From: Sipunculus nudus
Taxonomy: Eukaryota > Annelida > Sipuncula > Golfingiida > Sipunculidae
Assembly: GCA_026874595.1 (NCBI GenBank)
Contig: CM049306.1
Location: forward strand, 108,643,142 to 108,707,141
Direction of reading: 5' to 3'
Length of the DNA stretch: 64,000 nucleotides
Positions 39,601-49,357 of this stretch are shown in pieces. The notes below the pieces were generated by a model, which was given only the letters and a program-made list of their open reading frames with translations, did not search any database and was not told the origin of the DNA. The stretch's first letter is position 1; each line of letters starts with the position of its first letter. A program made the position numbers and the translations under genes.

Positions 39601-42600
39601 AAAATTATCAGTTATGTCAGTGTGGAAACTTTAGAAATGTAGTCTTTGAAAATAAAATGACACTACATTTAATTCTGTCAAATATTTGAGAATAAAACAG
39701 ATGGCAACATAAAACCTTTGCTGTCATACTGAGGGACCACTTACTGTTCAACGACACTTCTTTTGGGGACTATATGTCCCTCAGTGTAGATCTTCTCATA
39801 TTTGACACCCAAGTTCATCAGCTCCTGATCATGTCAATAACAGATGTTAAGTCATCATAATATATTTTGGAGTCTGAGATGGCATATTTGGTAACTTAGA
39901 AAGTGCTTTTAGAAAAGCTATGAATAAGGTGTCAGGCAAGAATGCATGAACAATATACATCATTAAAACATTACTGAATGAACAGTGCCAACAGATAATC
40001 TTGACAGAGCCTGTTATCTGCACTCTATTTAACACTGTGAATTATTCCTTAATATATGATCTTACTTGAAATTATTATTTTTTTCTACATTTATATAAAG
40101 AAAGTGACAAGTTTAGTTTCTCTAAGTATTAAAAATTTGCAGCAACAAACTTATGAACGTAATTTTCATTCCAGTCCATAAGCACATGTTAAAAACTCTA
40201 ATCTAATTTAACCATCATATATACACTGTGAAGTCTGTAAGGTAACAATCAGACTGAGGAATGTCAAAATGATGCATGGTAATCATGTGATCATCTTTGT
40301 GATTAATATAGAGTTTATTCTTTAAGCAATGCCCTTTTTTATTATTTTTTTTGCTCATGCATGAGTAATCCCTCCAAGTTCCATTCCTTTACTGAATGAA
40401 TGACAAACAATGAAAGTACTACTGTTAGAAAGTATATTCTACACCATAAACTTGGTCACTTTCAGCCGGAGAACACTGCTCTGTGGTTTACCTGGTTCCT
40501 GTAGTAACGCTTTGTGTTGGTCAGATCTATCACCAAGCCCAGTTTACGGCCTGCCGCCTGTATCTGTTCTACTAATTCTGTAGGTGTGAAGCTGAAAAAC
40601 AGAACATGATGGGTAAATGTTTAAAATGAAAGGTGGTAAAAATTCCTCTATGCGCATTCTGTAAGAGTGAAGAGCTTGTTGACACAGTATTAAATGTGGA
40701 CTGTGGAAAAGGTCATTCTGGGAGACATCAGAACAGAAAATGTATCATTTCATTCAGACACTGTAGTTTCTTTTTTTCCATTCTGGGCCACTGACATTTT
40801 CTAGTTTGTCATCATTCCTGGTATTGGTCCTCACTCAGCCCACATGAAAGGTCCTTGATTATGAATCACATGAAAATAAGACAGCTTTAAAGGAAAAGGA
40901 TTAGCAATGTTCAAGGAACCTATATACTCACTTTAAGTTTTATTTATCTATGAGTATGAAAAACAGCAAGCATTTTAAGAAGTAAACATTTCGAAGGTAC
41001 AATATATTAATCATTTAATATGTTTTTTTACTTTCCAACATACCTGTCTCCTGGCATGACCCTGAATTTCTGAAAGGAAATAAAATGAGGATAATTCACA
41101 GATATAACTATCATCCAATTCATTGTGACAGTAATCATTAAATTAACATCCAGGCAGTCAAAACAGAATTTTAGGCTTCAATAAAATATTTGTGTCATAC
41201 ATTTAACAGTGTGAGTCACCAATAAATTATTACAATCAGGATTTGGTCATAACTCCTTCATTCCCTGAGAGGAAATTTTGCATAGATCATGGCCATCATG
41301 CATGTTGCATGACATCCTACTGACATAACGGAAGCAGCTATAAGTGAAACGCAAGTGCAAAACTTGAACGGTAAACTAACAACAAATGGGTGCACAACAT
41401 AGATTTGAGGTTGTTTCGGATGTTTAGTAAAGCTTTTAACCAATGTTACAATTTCTGGCAGCAATAGCACTACTACGCCATAAACTGGCTTAGGATATTC
41501 TTAAAACAAATCCTAAAAATTCAACAAATGGTGATAATTTATGATTTAATCAGTTATAAAAACCAACCTGGTCCAATGGTACTTTAAATGTGATAAACCT
41601 GGTTCCCTTTATAGGTGTTCCCATGGGCTTGTAGGCCTCCCATCTGAAAGTAAAATGATTGTTACACACATATACAATGTTGAGTATTTTTTCTCTTCAT
41701 ACTGGAATTCCCTCCCAACAGAGACAACTTGAGCATGAAAACATGCACCATTGTTGTTTAAAGCCAGCTATACACAAGCCATGTCTGGCTTACTCAGCAA
41801 ACATATCAATGAATTGTAGGCAATGAATGTTCAGGAAAGTTTTTATAACATTTCTGTGACAGATTTATAAGCTTGTAAAGCTACCAGCCTGTTAGTAAAC
41901 ACAATACTGACTAACAAACAAGGGACCCATGGGTCATGGTGCTCAGCTGTTATATATGATCACAAAATATGATTTGGAAGAGGAGGTAGACAAAAGCCAG
42001 TTTTGTGTGGTAATATAAGCTGTATTATAAGATGATGGTGTTTAACTCAGGTTATGTAAGATTTTGATAAAATCCTGGGATATAAGGAAGTGGATTGATG
42101 TCATTTATATTATTTCCATTTGGAAATGGAGTGCTATTGTCACACAATATTTGACTTGGCATGATCCTGCAAGTATACACCATTCTCTCAATTTTTCATG
42201 AAAATTTCATCTCATGAGTACATATTCAGTTTCAGTCAAACAAAACTGTTGAGAATCCAGATCATACAAATTTCATAAATTTAAATAATGATCATAAGTA
42301 CCTGGTTTAATGGCTTTAATTCATATTTAAAAAAAAACTATTTTATTCACTTTTGATTTTGAATACTTTCACATCAATTTACACACTAAATATAGCAGGG
42401 GTCTTATGACAATTATTGACATTATAGACATCATAGTGAGAACTTGTCTAGGAACCAATATTTTTATCACATTTGAATTTTTTTAATCATGTATCAGAAA
42501 AAAATTTACAGTAATCTCAGCTATGAAACTGACATATTTTTTTCTTTATTTTTGCAATAATTATAATTTAACAAACTTGAAATTTAGATTAATTAATATA

Positions 42601-45600
42601 ATCAACTGCATCCTATCATTAATTGGATGCTTCATATAATCCCTAATTGTAAAGAGCAATTTTTAATTAATTTTTTTTTTCATGATTAAAATTGAAGAGA
42701 AAAATACCCAAAGGTGACTTGGTACATGGTGTCATTTGGAATAATTGGGGGGGGGGGGGGGTAGGGGGAGTGGGAGTACAGTACTACTACAAGATCCACA
42801 TAACCAGGGTTAGGTTAACATCAGTAATTGCAAGGTTAGCCCTGTTACTCATTAACTATCAAATTACTTTTCCATCAATTGTTCTCAACTTAAAGTTGTT
42901 ATTATAAACCAAGAAAGTAAGACATGGCCTCATAAAAACTTTAATAAAAGCTACAGTTTTTGGCCAATTCCTTTCAAATTTCAGAATTAAAAAGATGAAA
43001 TCCTTATAGGTGTGTAATATGAAAATTAAATCAACACTGCTTACAGTAAAAAAAAAACATGCCATGGTCAAAGTTGGACAAAAGTTAAGTTACTGAATTT
43101 ATATTAATGCTAAAAACTCAAAATATTAACAAAATTCAGATCTAACTTTGGGTAAAATTTGAATCTTGATTAAATTAATTTATATACCTGAAAAAAGTCT
43201 CTAGGTTCAACACTTATCAAGTTAATTGAGTAAATATCTTTCCTTAATTTTTACAAAGTGCATTATATTTGGCCCCATAATTTTTAGAAATTAGGTAATA
43301 CTGACTTAATTTCTGACATGTACATAGAAACTACATAGGGGAATATTTATGGTAAAGCTGAAGAAAAATGGTGGAAGGGTCCGAAAGTGTGATAATTGTT
43401 TTAATTGAAAATTGAGGTTTTTCCTTTATTTCTCTAAGAAATGAGGTCACATTGACCCAGTTTTCGGTTTAGTGGGAGATTTTGGGGACATCTAACAATA
43501 TGCCAAATTTGGGATTCATAGGTCTAAGGGTTTCAAAACGTGCCAGTCTAACAGACAGACAGACTGACAGATGGATGACCCACAATGGACCACGACTATA
43601 GCTCAGTTGACTAATAGTCAGCTGAGCTAAAAATGACAAATTTAACAATTTACATATATATACATTGTATATTCCATTCACAATTTGAGGGTCTTATACA
43701 CTTATGACTAATTTTTTTTAATATTCCAAAACATGGGAAAATTTTGAGGCAATAATAAAAATTATAATTCAATGGTATGATTTTAATACTGATGGAAGAA
43801 CCCCACTCTGCTTGGTGCATGCTTTGTGACTTGGACTTTGACTGAGGGAAAGATATCGCCACCTGTTGGCCAAATGAGTTATTAACATTACCAAAAGCAG
43901 ATTGGTAGGAGAGAAATAAGTTTAGTATTCATTTATATATATTTATATATTATTTTTTATGTTAGTTATCTGTCATAACAATTAAAATATCAGGAATATC
44001 AAAGAGCTAAGTTGACTTTCATTGTTATTTGGTCGATTTTTGGTGGTTTTCTGTGAATAGTCCGACCGGTTACAGAACAGGCACTCATTTCCAGCACTAA
44101 AATGGCTAAAAAACTGTAAACACATGGAGAATGGGCAATATACAAGTTATTACCTGCAATAAAAGAACTTTTATTACTGGTATATCACCCATACTCAATG
44201 TGTTTACAGTTTCTAAGCCATTTTAGTGCTGGAAATGAGTGCCTGTGGGTTACAGTACAGTACACAGCCTGATTGTATTGGCCTCTAAAATAAACAAGGT
44301 ACCCATGGGTCACTGTGCTCAGCTGAAGTTGACCTTGAAGGTAAAAATCTAAAATAATATCAAATGGAGATAAAGTGTAAGAGGAAGAGGTAATATAGGC
44401 CATGGTTGGTTTATATGATTGGTTTGTATTGATGAGCAAGAAGTTGTTGCAAATAATATTTTGTGACCTGACCATGTATTTCCTTGTTTTCCATGTGATC
44501 ATGTGTTGAAACCGAAGCATGTGAGCAGTTTGTGAACAAATGATCTGTACTATTACCATGATCATTAGTTGGCTTTTTGATTAACTGTTGACATTTCAGT
44601 AGTTTACACATTCGTTCAATTGAATCTATTTTTATAACATATATTATTAAATATATGTATTTTTTATTTTATGAAATGTATACATTTGAAATATAACTAA
44701 TATCCCCAGTTCACAGATGAAGGGTGGGGGGGGGGGGGGGGGGTTGATATCTGTAGGAGATTTTGTGGACATCTAACTGTATGCAAAATTTTGGATTTGT
44801 AGGTCCAAAAGTTTCAAAACATGTCCTATTAATGGATGGACAGCCGGACGACAAAGAAAGGATTACGACTATAACTCAGATGACTTATAGTCAGCTGAGC
44901 AAAAAATCTCTATCTTGAGTCCGATAACCATACAGTGCGAGCTGAGCAAAAAATCTTTATCTTGAGTCTGATAACCATACAGTGCGAGTTATCATATATT
45001 AGCCTGGTCCTGGCGTATAGATCTGTTACATGTAAATCAACTGCTAAATATTCTGCTTAATGGAATGGCGCAGGCCTAATATCCTTGTTTAAGGCAGTCA
45101 TTATGCATTTTATGGTTAAGTCACGGACTTGACAGACCGAGATAGAATTTTGTTATATGTTTAACTGGCCCACTTTGAAGAGTGACCTGCTGGAACAGGG
45201 TAAAAGTAACACCTGTTCACACTGGTTACAAGGCCAAGGGTGTTGGGTGGTGTGCAGTCTGAGGCTTATATTGTAGAAACTCTCACTGCATGGCTATCGG
45301 ACTCAATATGTGGCAGGGTCTTATAATATTGAGAACTCTTATTATTGTAAAATCTCCACTTAAAACCGCACTTCCGATTAAAACCGCACCCAGACTTCGC
45401 GGAAATTCCAGGTGAGACATCGCGAGGGGCTCAAATACTAAGAACCCCCCTTTAAAACCGCACCAACTTTCGCTACGGAATGATTTGACAAAAGACACAA
45501 TCAAGCTATCATCTAGAAATGAACACGCGTAGGTTGCGACTCGGCCATTCCTGTCCACTTTCAAATTCCTTGGGCATTTTATTTAAACACATCATAACAC

Positions 45601-48600
45601 TTTTTTGCAGGGTCACTCAAGCATGAAGTTTGGGAAGACGCAAGGGCTGGTGAACCTCTGCCTGTTTATACAGATTTTATATTCCGTGCCGTATTCTTGT
45701 TTGCTAATGATTTGTCATTATATTTTGAAAAAAAAAAATTCTGCTGATCCATTTCAAGTCACTGTATATTTTAATTCTAAAAATTTTTGATGAAAATTCC
45801 ATTTTCTGGAATTACTCGGAAGATTCAAATCATTTTCATACCGGTTACTTCGGTATTATCATCGTCACATCGTACGTTGACATCGCTCCATGTCACAATT
45901 TGGTGGCGCGTTTGAAAACATCGCTGGTCAACTTAACTAAATATCAAAGTAATTGAAGTTACCTTGTCGAGATACGCACGTATAGGAAACACGACGCTTG
46001 ATAACCAGTGATTTAAAGGTAAAATTAAAGTGGCCAGTCGGGGTAAGCAAGTTTTTTTTTCCTGAAGAAAGTTTCCGTGTTGGGAGCCATTTTGTCAAGG
46101 CAGTGTTCACGCAAGGCACGCTGGGACGAAATAGGTGGCTGTTCTGTTTACCACCCACCGCGTACAGCCGTTCAAAATATTCTTAGCAGAATACCGCGGC
46201 GTTTCAGCATATGGCGGCACTCAGACTTGATTTTAAAACGATCGTCTGCCATTGTGTGACTCCTTACGATGTCAGCTTTTTATTCATTTTACGTTTTAAA
46301 CAAATAATCATTGCTAAATAATGCCGCAAATGGGTTTAAAGTAGGCTTTTTTTTCAATTTTGCTTGACCATGCCCAACGAAGTGGGCCGCTGTGTGTTAC
46401 AGCAGGGTTGTTGTAAACGTATTATTTGGTAACAATTACCAAAATTTTATAACAAGTTATATATCACACGAAAACTAATCAGCAATATTTAATTTTTAAA
46501 TAAATAATCGTAAATAATACATTTATACACGGCTCCCATGCATGCGAGAATGCTGCTAAGAACGGCCTTCGAAAGTTGCAATATTATCGCCCACTCGCCG
46601 GTCCCAAAATGATGTCTGTCAGGAAGATATTCAGGAAACCCTTCTAGTATAAACCGCACAGTGCTTTCAGGAAATCAACCTGATTTTAAGGTTTTGAATT
46701 TCTTGATTAAACCGCGGTTTTAAGTGGAGATTTTACGGTAGATAGTATTGCTCCCAGTGTTCCCGCCTCATAGCAACCAAGGAAGTTGTTTGTGGCAATA
46801 AATTTATTTATATTGTTAAAGTTAGATCCACACCCCCTGTCCACCTGATTTTTTCACGATTATCTCTACATAAGACAAACTTGCTAAACAAAACTTGCAC
46901 AAATGGAATAGAGAGGCAAAAACGTAATTTTTGGTACCTTACCTACTCACAATAAATATTATTTTCTTTACAGCCTTTATGGTTCATGGCTTCCCTAGTA
47001 AGTGGCCATTGTGTTTCCTCTTTGGATATGGATATAAAGTAATGTGACGTAACAGTGAAGTGCATGCACACAGAGAAGACAGGTCTCCCTGTAAACAGAG
47101 GTAGGTAGTTCCTGATGATTGGTCCCGTGAATGCTGGTGCCTCTTTAGTATGTCATGTCTATTATGACATCATCACTATTCCCTGATATGCCCATTTCAC
47201 AGATTAGTGGCAAGATGTCGCTACAGAACAGACTAGTTAATCATAAAATGATTTTTAATTGTTTACAGGAAAATGACATAAGGTAGCCTGTTATCACTGG
47301 TTATTTCCATAATAGTAAATTAAGCTTTTTCCTCTTTCTACCCTAAGGTCAAAAAGTGTTGTTGTTCTTTGATTTTCGCAAAAATAATTGCGAAAAAACA
47401 GGGGCCCAAGAATCCTGCCTTCATTTCCCTGGTGGGTCTCATATTAGTAGTATCAACATAAGCCATGGCATGCCTGATGATATGACATCTACATGCCTCT
47501 TACTTCTCCATTACATGAATCCTAAACATCATTACGTCTGTCCGCATGACCTCCTCTGTGTAGGCCGGATTCTATTCTCATTCCAAAACAGGTGTGCTGG
47601 AAGGCACTATAGACCCAGTTGTGGCTCTGTTGTAAACACAGAGCCACAGGTCGCTGCCTTCATTTATCTAGCGGAGGGAACGCATGCACTGTTAGACAAT
47701 AGTGAGCAAGGATGATTGTTTCATTGTTTCACCCAGCGGTGTGCAGTGCCGTGTTACATATATAATTCCTGCAAACTTGCTGACCCACCCAGCTGAAATG
47801 TGAATAGTGGTCCTGTTACAAAGACACTCACAGCAGTGATGATGTAACACGTGCACTGCAAACAGCTGGCTGAAACAATCGCACTGGCTCACAACACTCT
47901 TGTCCTGTACCATGACTGAGACGGGCCCTGACTCAGTCATGCACACTACGTAACGGAAAGTATCTGCAGCGTGACACCAAACCAGGGTCACGCATAATGA
48001 AAAGAAAAACCGAAAATTCTGAACCGCTCAGAATGGATAATTTACTTCGATGGAAAGACCAATTGGTATATGACATTTTGGTGGCTAAATAATATCTTCA
48101 TATAACGCAGTATTTATGATAATTACCTAGAATACCAGACATGTGTAGCATATTATCGTGTCACTTGTAGTGCTAAAACCCAAAACAACGGGTCCTCAGT
48201 TTATGTGTAGAATGATGGAAGATTCAAGGGAGTTTCGAAGTACACACTCAAGTAGCGTGTTTTATGATATTTATTAAAGCCATATTTGACCTTTTTTGTT
48301 TATTATGTGCACCAGATAAGACCTGTTTCCGGTCATTCTGCTCCTAGTTTGAGCGGGCGCCTGCAGATACATTGCTGGTTCACTCGTCCACAACGTTGTA
48401 TGGATGTAACTTGTGTAAGGAATGTCAACTCTTGACCACGACAAACAACACTCAAGATAGATACATGTACTTAAACCGGGTGCATCATCAGAAGATGCAT
48501 GTGTTCCCATCCACTAGATAAATGAAGGCAGGGGCCTGTGGCTCTGTGTTTACAAAAGAGCCACAACTAGGTCTAGAACGCACTATACTAAACAGATTAG

Positions 48601-49082
48601 CCTGAGGAGTGGGGGTGGTGGTATAGCCTGATAGCACTGATAGTGATACCATTAAGATAAGATAAGATAAGATAACATTTATTAGCCTTCAGTTCCAGGA
48701 ATTTGTTGTTGACTTGCAATTCATTACATAAAAAATAAATAAGTAAATAGATAGATAAATACATAAAAATAATACAATAAATACATAAAAATCACACTTA
48801 ACATATTGACTATGCATGTAAAATTAAGCATGTAAAAATGATAAAACAGATAATTCTGCAGGTAAAACACATAATTCAAAACATTAAATTTCTAAGAGGG
48901 TTGTGAGTTAAAAAGTTTAATACTGTGTGGTACGAGAGATTTTTAAAACGAGTTGTTCTGCAGAATATTGTATCTAGGCGTTTACCTGAAGGTAAAAAAC
49001 GGAACTCTGAATATAGTGGATGTGTTTTGTCATTCATGACCTTAGATCACACTCACCTGTCCGGTATCCCACCCTTCGGCAT
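29895..49082 (-). CDS. DUSP11: RNA/RNP complex-1-interacting phosphatase (RNA 5'-triphosphatase) DUSP11/PIR1
   Basis: Ten coding exons, in gene order: 49082-49057, 41643-41568, 41069-41044, 40591-40492, 39824-39745, 34320-34274, 33889-33829, 32292-32246, 31770-31704, 30612-29895. They total 1248 nt, exactly 415 codons plus TAA. The protein starts MPKGGIPDRWEAYKPMG and carries GTRFITFKVPL and GLVIDLTNTKRYY, both hallmarks of DUSP11 and the capping-enzyme triphosphatase domain. The phosphatase loop is HCTHGVNRTG with nucleophile Cys126 and Arg132. DUSP11 removes beta and gamma phosphates from the 5' ends of RNA, including pol III transcripts, and the human protein is nuclear. Residues 177-415 form a charged then Tyr/Gly/Gln/Asn-rich tail with about twelve heptads. 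Two coding exons are only 26 nt. ATG choice: it is the first in frame before IPDRW; no ATG was seen in the open sequence just upstream. Confidence 0.93.
30115..30380 (-). repeat. Coding 21-bp minisatellite in DUSP11
   Basis: About twelve 21-bp units in frame with the DUSP11 tail, each starting TATGGA on the minus strand. The N-terminal group (YGHMNDx) is more uniform than the C-terminal group (YGQRxxx). One unit is expanded to ten residues (YNQFGQRSGH). Confidence 0.9.
33829..33889 (-). CDS. DUSP11: Catalytic-loop exon of DUSP11
   Basis: This 61-nt exon encodes DNLIGVHCTHGVNRTGYLVC. It carries the cysteine-phosphatase signature HCX5R with the THGVNRTG form used by RNA triphosphatases rather than protein phosphatases. 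The preceding 47-nt exon (34274-34320) and the following one (32246-32292) complete the domain (YMIDNLEFSPENAIA). Confidence 0.95.
34741..36645. repeat. Long interspersed repeat copy (uninterrupted relative of 5737-8703)
   Basis: It begins near GGCGCTTTGTCCATCACC, continues with CCTCCAATATCTTGATAATT and several ~200-300 bp units containing GATGATAACTCCAGTTTG, GCCAAACTTTTCATCCCA and GGTCAAAGGTCAAGGTCACAGG, and ends at GAGACCCATGGGTCCCTAG. Non-coding. It lies in the DUSP11 intron between exons 5 and 6. Confidence 0.7.
36780..37025 (+). mobile_element. tRNA-derived SINE
   Basis: The head has an A-box-like AGCTGAGTGGT (from 36790) and a B-box-like GGGTTCAATTCC (36831-36842). It is followed by a core GGTTTTCTCCGGGTCCTCC and AGTTTCCTCCACAC, resembling the conserved central domain found in several marine-invertebrate SINEs (I believe the Nin-DC type). 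The tail is AT-rich. It is antisense to DUSP11 and intronic. Target duplication not identified. Confidence 0.7.
37050..39531. repeat. Tandem array of ~338-bp units in DUSP11 intron
   Basis: The phrase GAGCCCCATAG occurs near 37338, 37633, 37970, 38308, 38646, 38984 and 39323, giving intervals of about 295 and then 337-339. The units near 38221-38558 and 38559-38895 are almost identical. Each carries ATATGGGTAACAGAGACC, ATGGTCCTCCC and the palindrome GGTGGCGCCACC. A 21-bp G run interrupts the last unit. The array ends in the hairpin CTCAGATGACTTACAGTCAGCTGAG. Confidence 0.88.
43490..43635. repeat. Repeat-family terminal fragment with hairpin
   Basis: The segment ends AGCTCAGTTGACTAATAGTC followed by AGCTGAGCTAA, a 13-bp stem with a 3-nt loop. 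The same end occurs at 18705-18737 (inverted), 39500-39531, 44875-44900 and 57830-57855 (inverted). Confidence 0.65.
44077..44246. mobile_element. Small foldback element
   Basis: The 59-bp arms 44077-44135 and 44188-44246 are nearly perfect inverted copies around the shared block ACAGGCACTCATTTCCAGCA, separated by about 52 bp. Such hairpins are typical MITEs. Lies in DUSP11 intron 1. Confidence 0.75.
44894..44987. repeat. 47-bp tandem duplication at a repeat end
   Basis: Copies 44894-44940 and 44941-44987 share GCTGAGCAAAAAATCT and GATAACCATACAGTGCGA, with two differences. Confidence 0.85.
45345..46738. mobile_element. Non-autonomous DNA transposon, pogo/Tigger-like ends
   Basis: Inverted ends containing AATCTCCACTTAAAACCGC are at both boundaries (about 45351 and 46733), with TA directly outside on each side. 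Extra AAAACCGCAC repeats lie just inside the left end and ACCGCGG inside the right. The TA flank and the form of the termini suggest a Tc1/mariner/pogo-type element. No transposase was recognised in its ~1.4 kb. Confidence 0.65.
47604..48586. mobile_element. Foldback element with ~85-bp inverted arms
   Basis: Arms 47604-47688 and 48497-48586 are inverted copies (GTGGCTCTGTTGTAAACACA against its reverse complement; ATTTATCTAG against CTAGATAAAT). Each arm itself contains a GTGGCTCTGT...ACAGAGCCAC hairpin. The interior carries segments similar to 2292-2400 and 4797-5040. Confidence 0.65.
48657..49030 (-). pseudogene. 3' end of a non-LTR retrotransposon (LINE), frameshifted
   Basis: Read on minus, 49015-48905 encodes FRFLPSGKRLDTIFCRTTRF, then after a one-base frame change SLVPHSIKLFNSQPS. 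This is the usual C-terminal ending of LINE ORF2 proteins. AT-rich 3' sequence and a (TTATC)n tail at 48677-48655 follow. The element is 5'-truncated and inactive, and lies in DUSP11 intron 1 within 30 bp of the first coding exon. Confidence 0.6.
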
Positions 49083-49268
49083 GGCATAGGATTTCTTCCG
49101 TGAAACGAACCTCCTCTTAAATATAAGACTTGAACTAGTAGGACAAAATAATTTGGCAACCTTGTGTTCAAAAATTCCCAACATAAGATTTTGTTGACTT
49201 CCAAAGTGCCACACGTTTTAAGGAAATAGACTCTTGTTCACTGGAGGCAAAAGAAGTAAGTGGGGGCT

Positions 49269-49348
49269 TAGACTGGTATCCCGCTCTAAAATGGTTATCT
49301 AACAATCATAGATCGGCTGAAGAACAATAGAGCGGGGGTACCAGTCTA
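49269..49348. mobile_element. 80-bp MITE with 9-bp target duplication
   Basis: Ends TAGACTGGTATCCCGCTCT and inverted AGAGCGGGGGTACCAGTCTA. Both sides are flanked by GTGGGGGCT (49260-49268 and 49349-49357). A 9-bp duplication fits Mutator-like elements, among others. Related ends are at 562-600 and 52110-52131. Confidence 0.75.
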
Positions 49349-49357
49349 GTGGGGGCT

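Noticed and set aside
47692-47991. 99-codon Cys/His-containing minus-strand frame
   Set aside because: Overlaps a repeat shared with 2292-2400, where the frame is broken by stops, so it is not a conserved protein.
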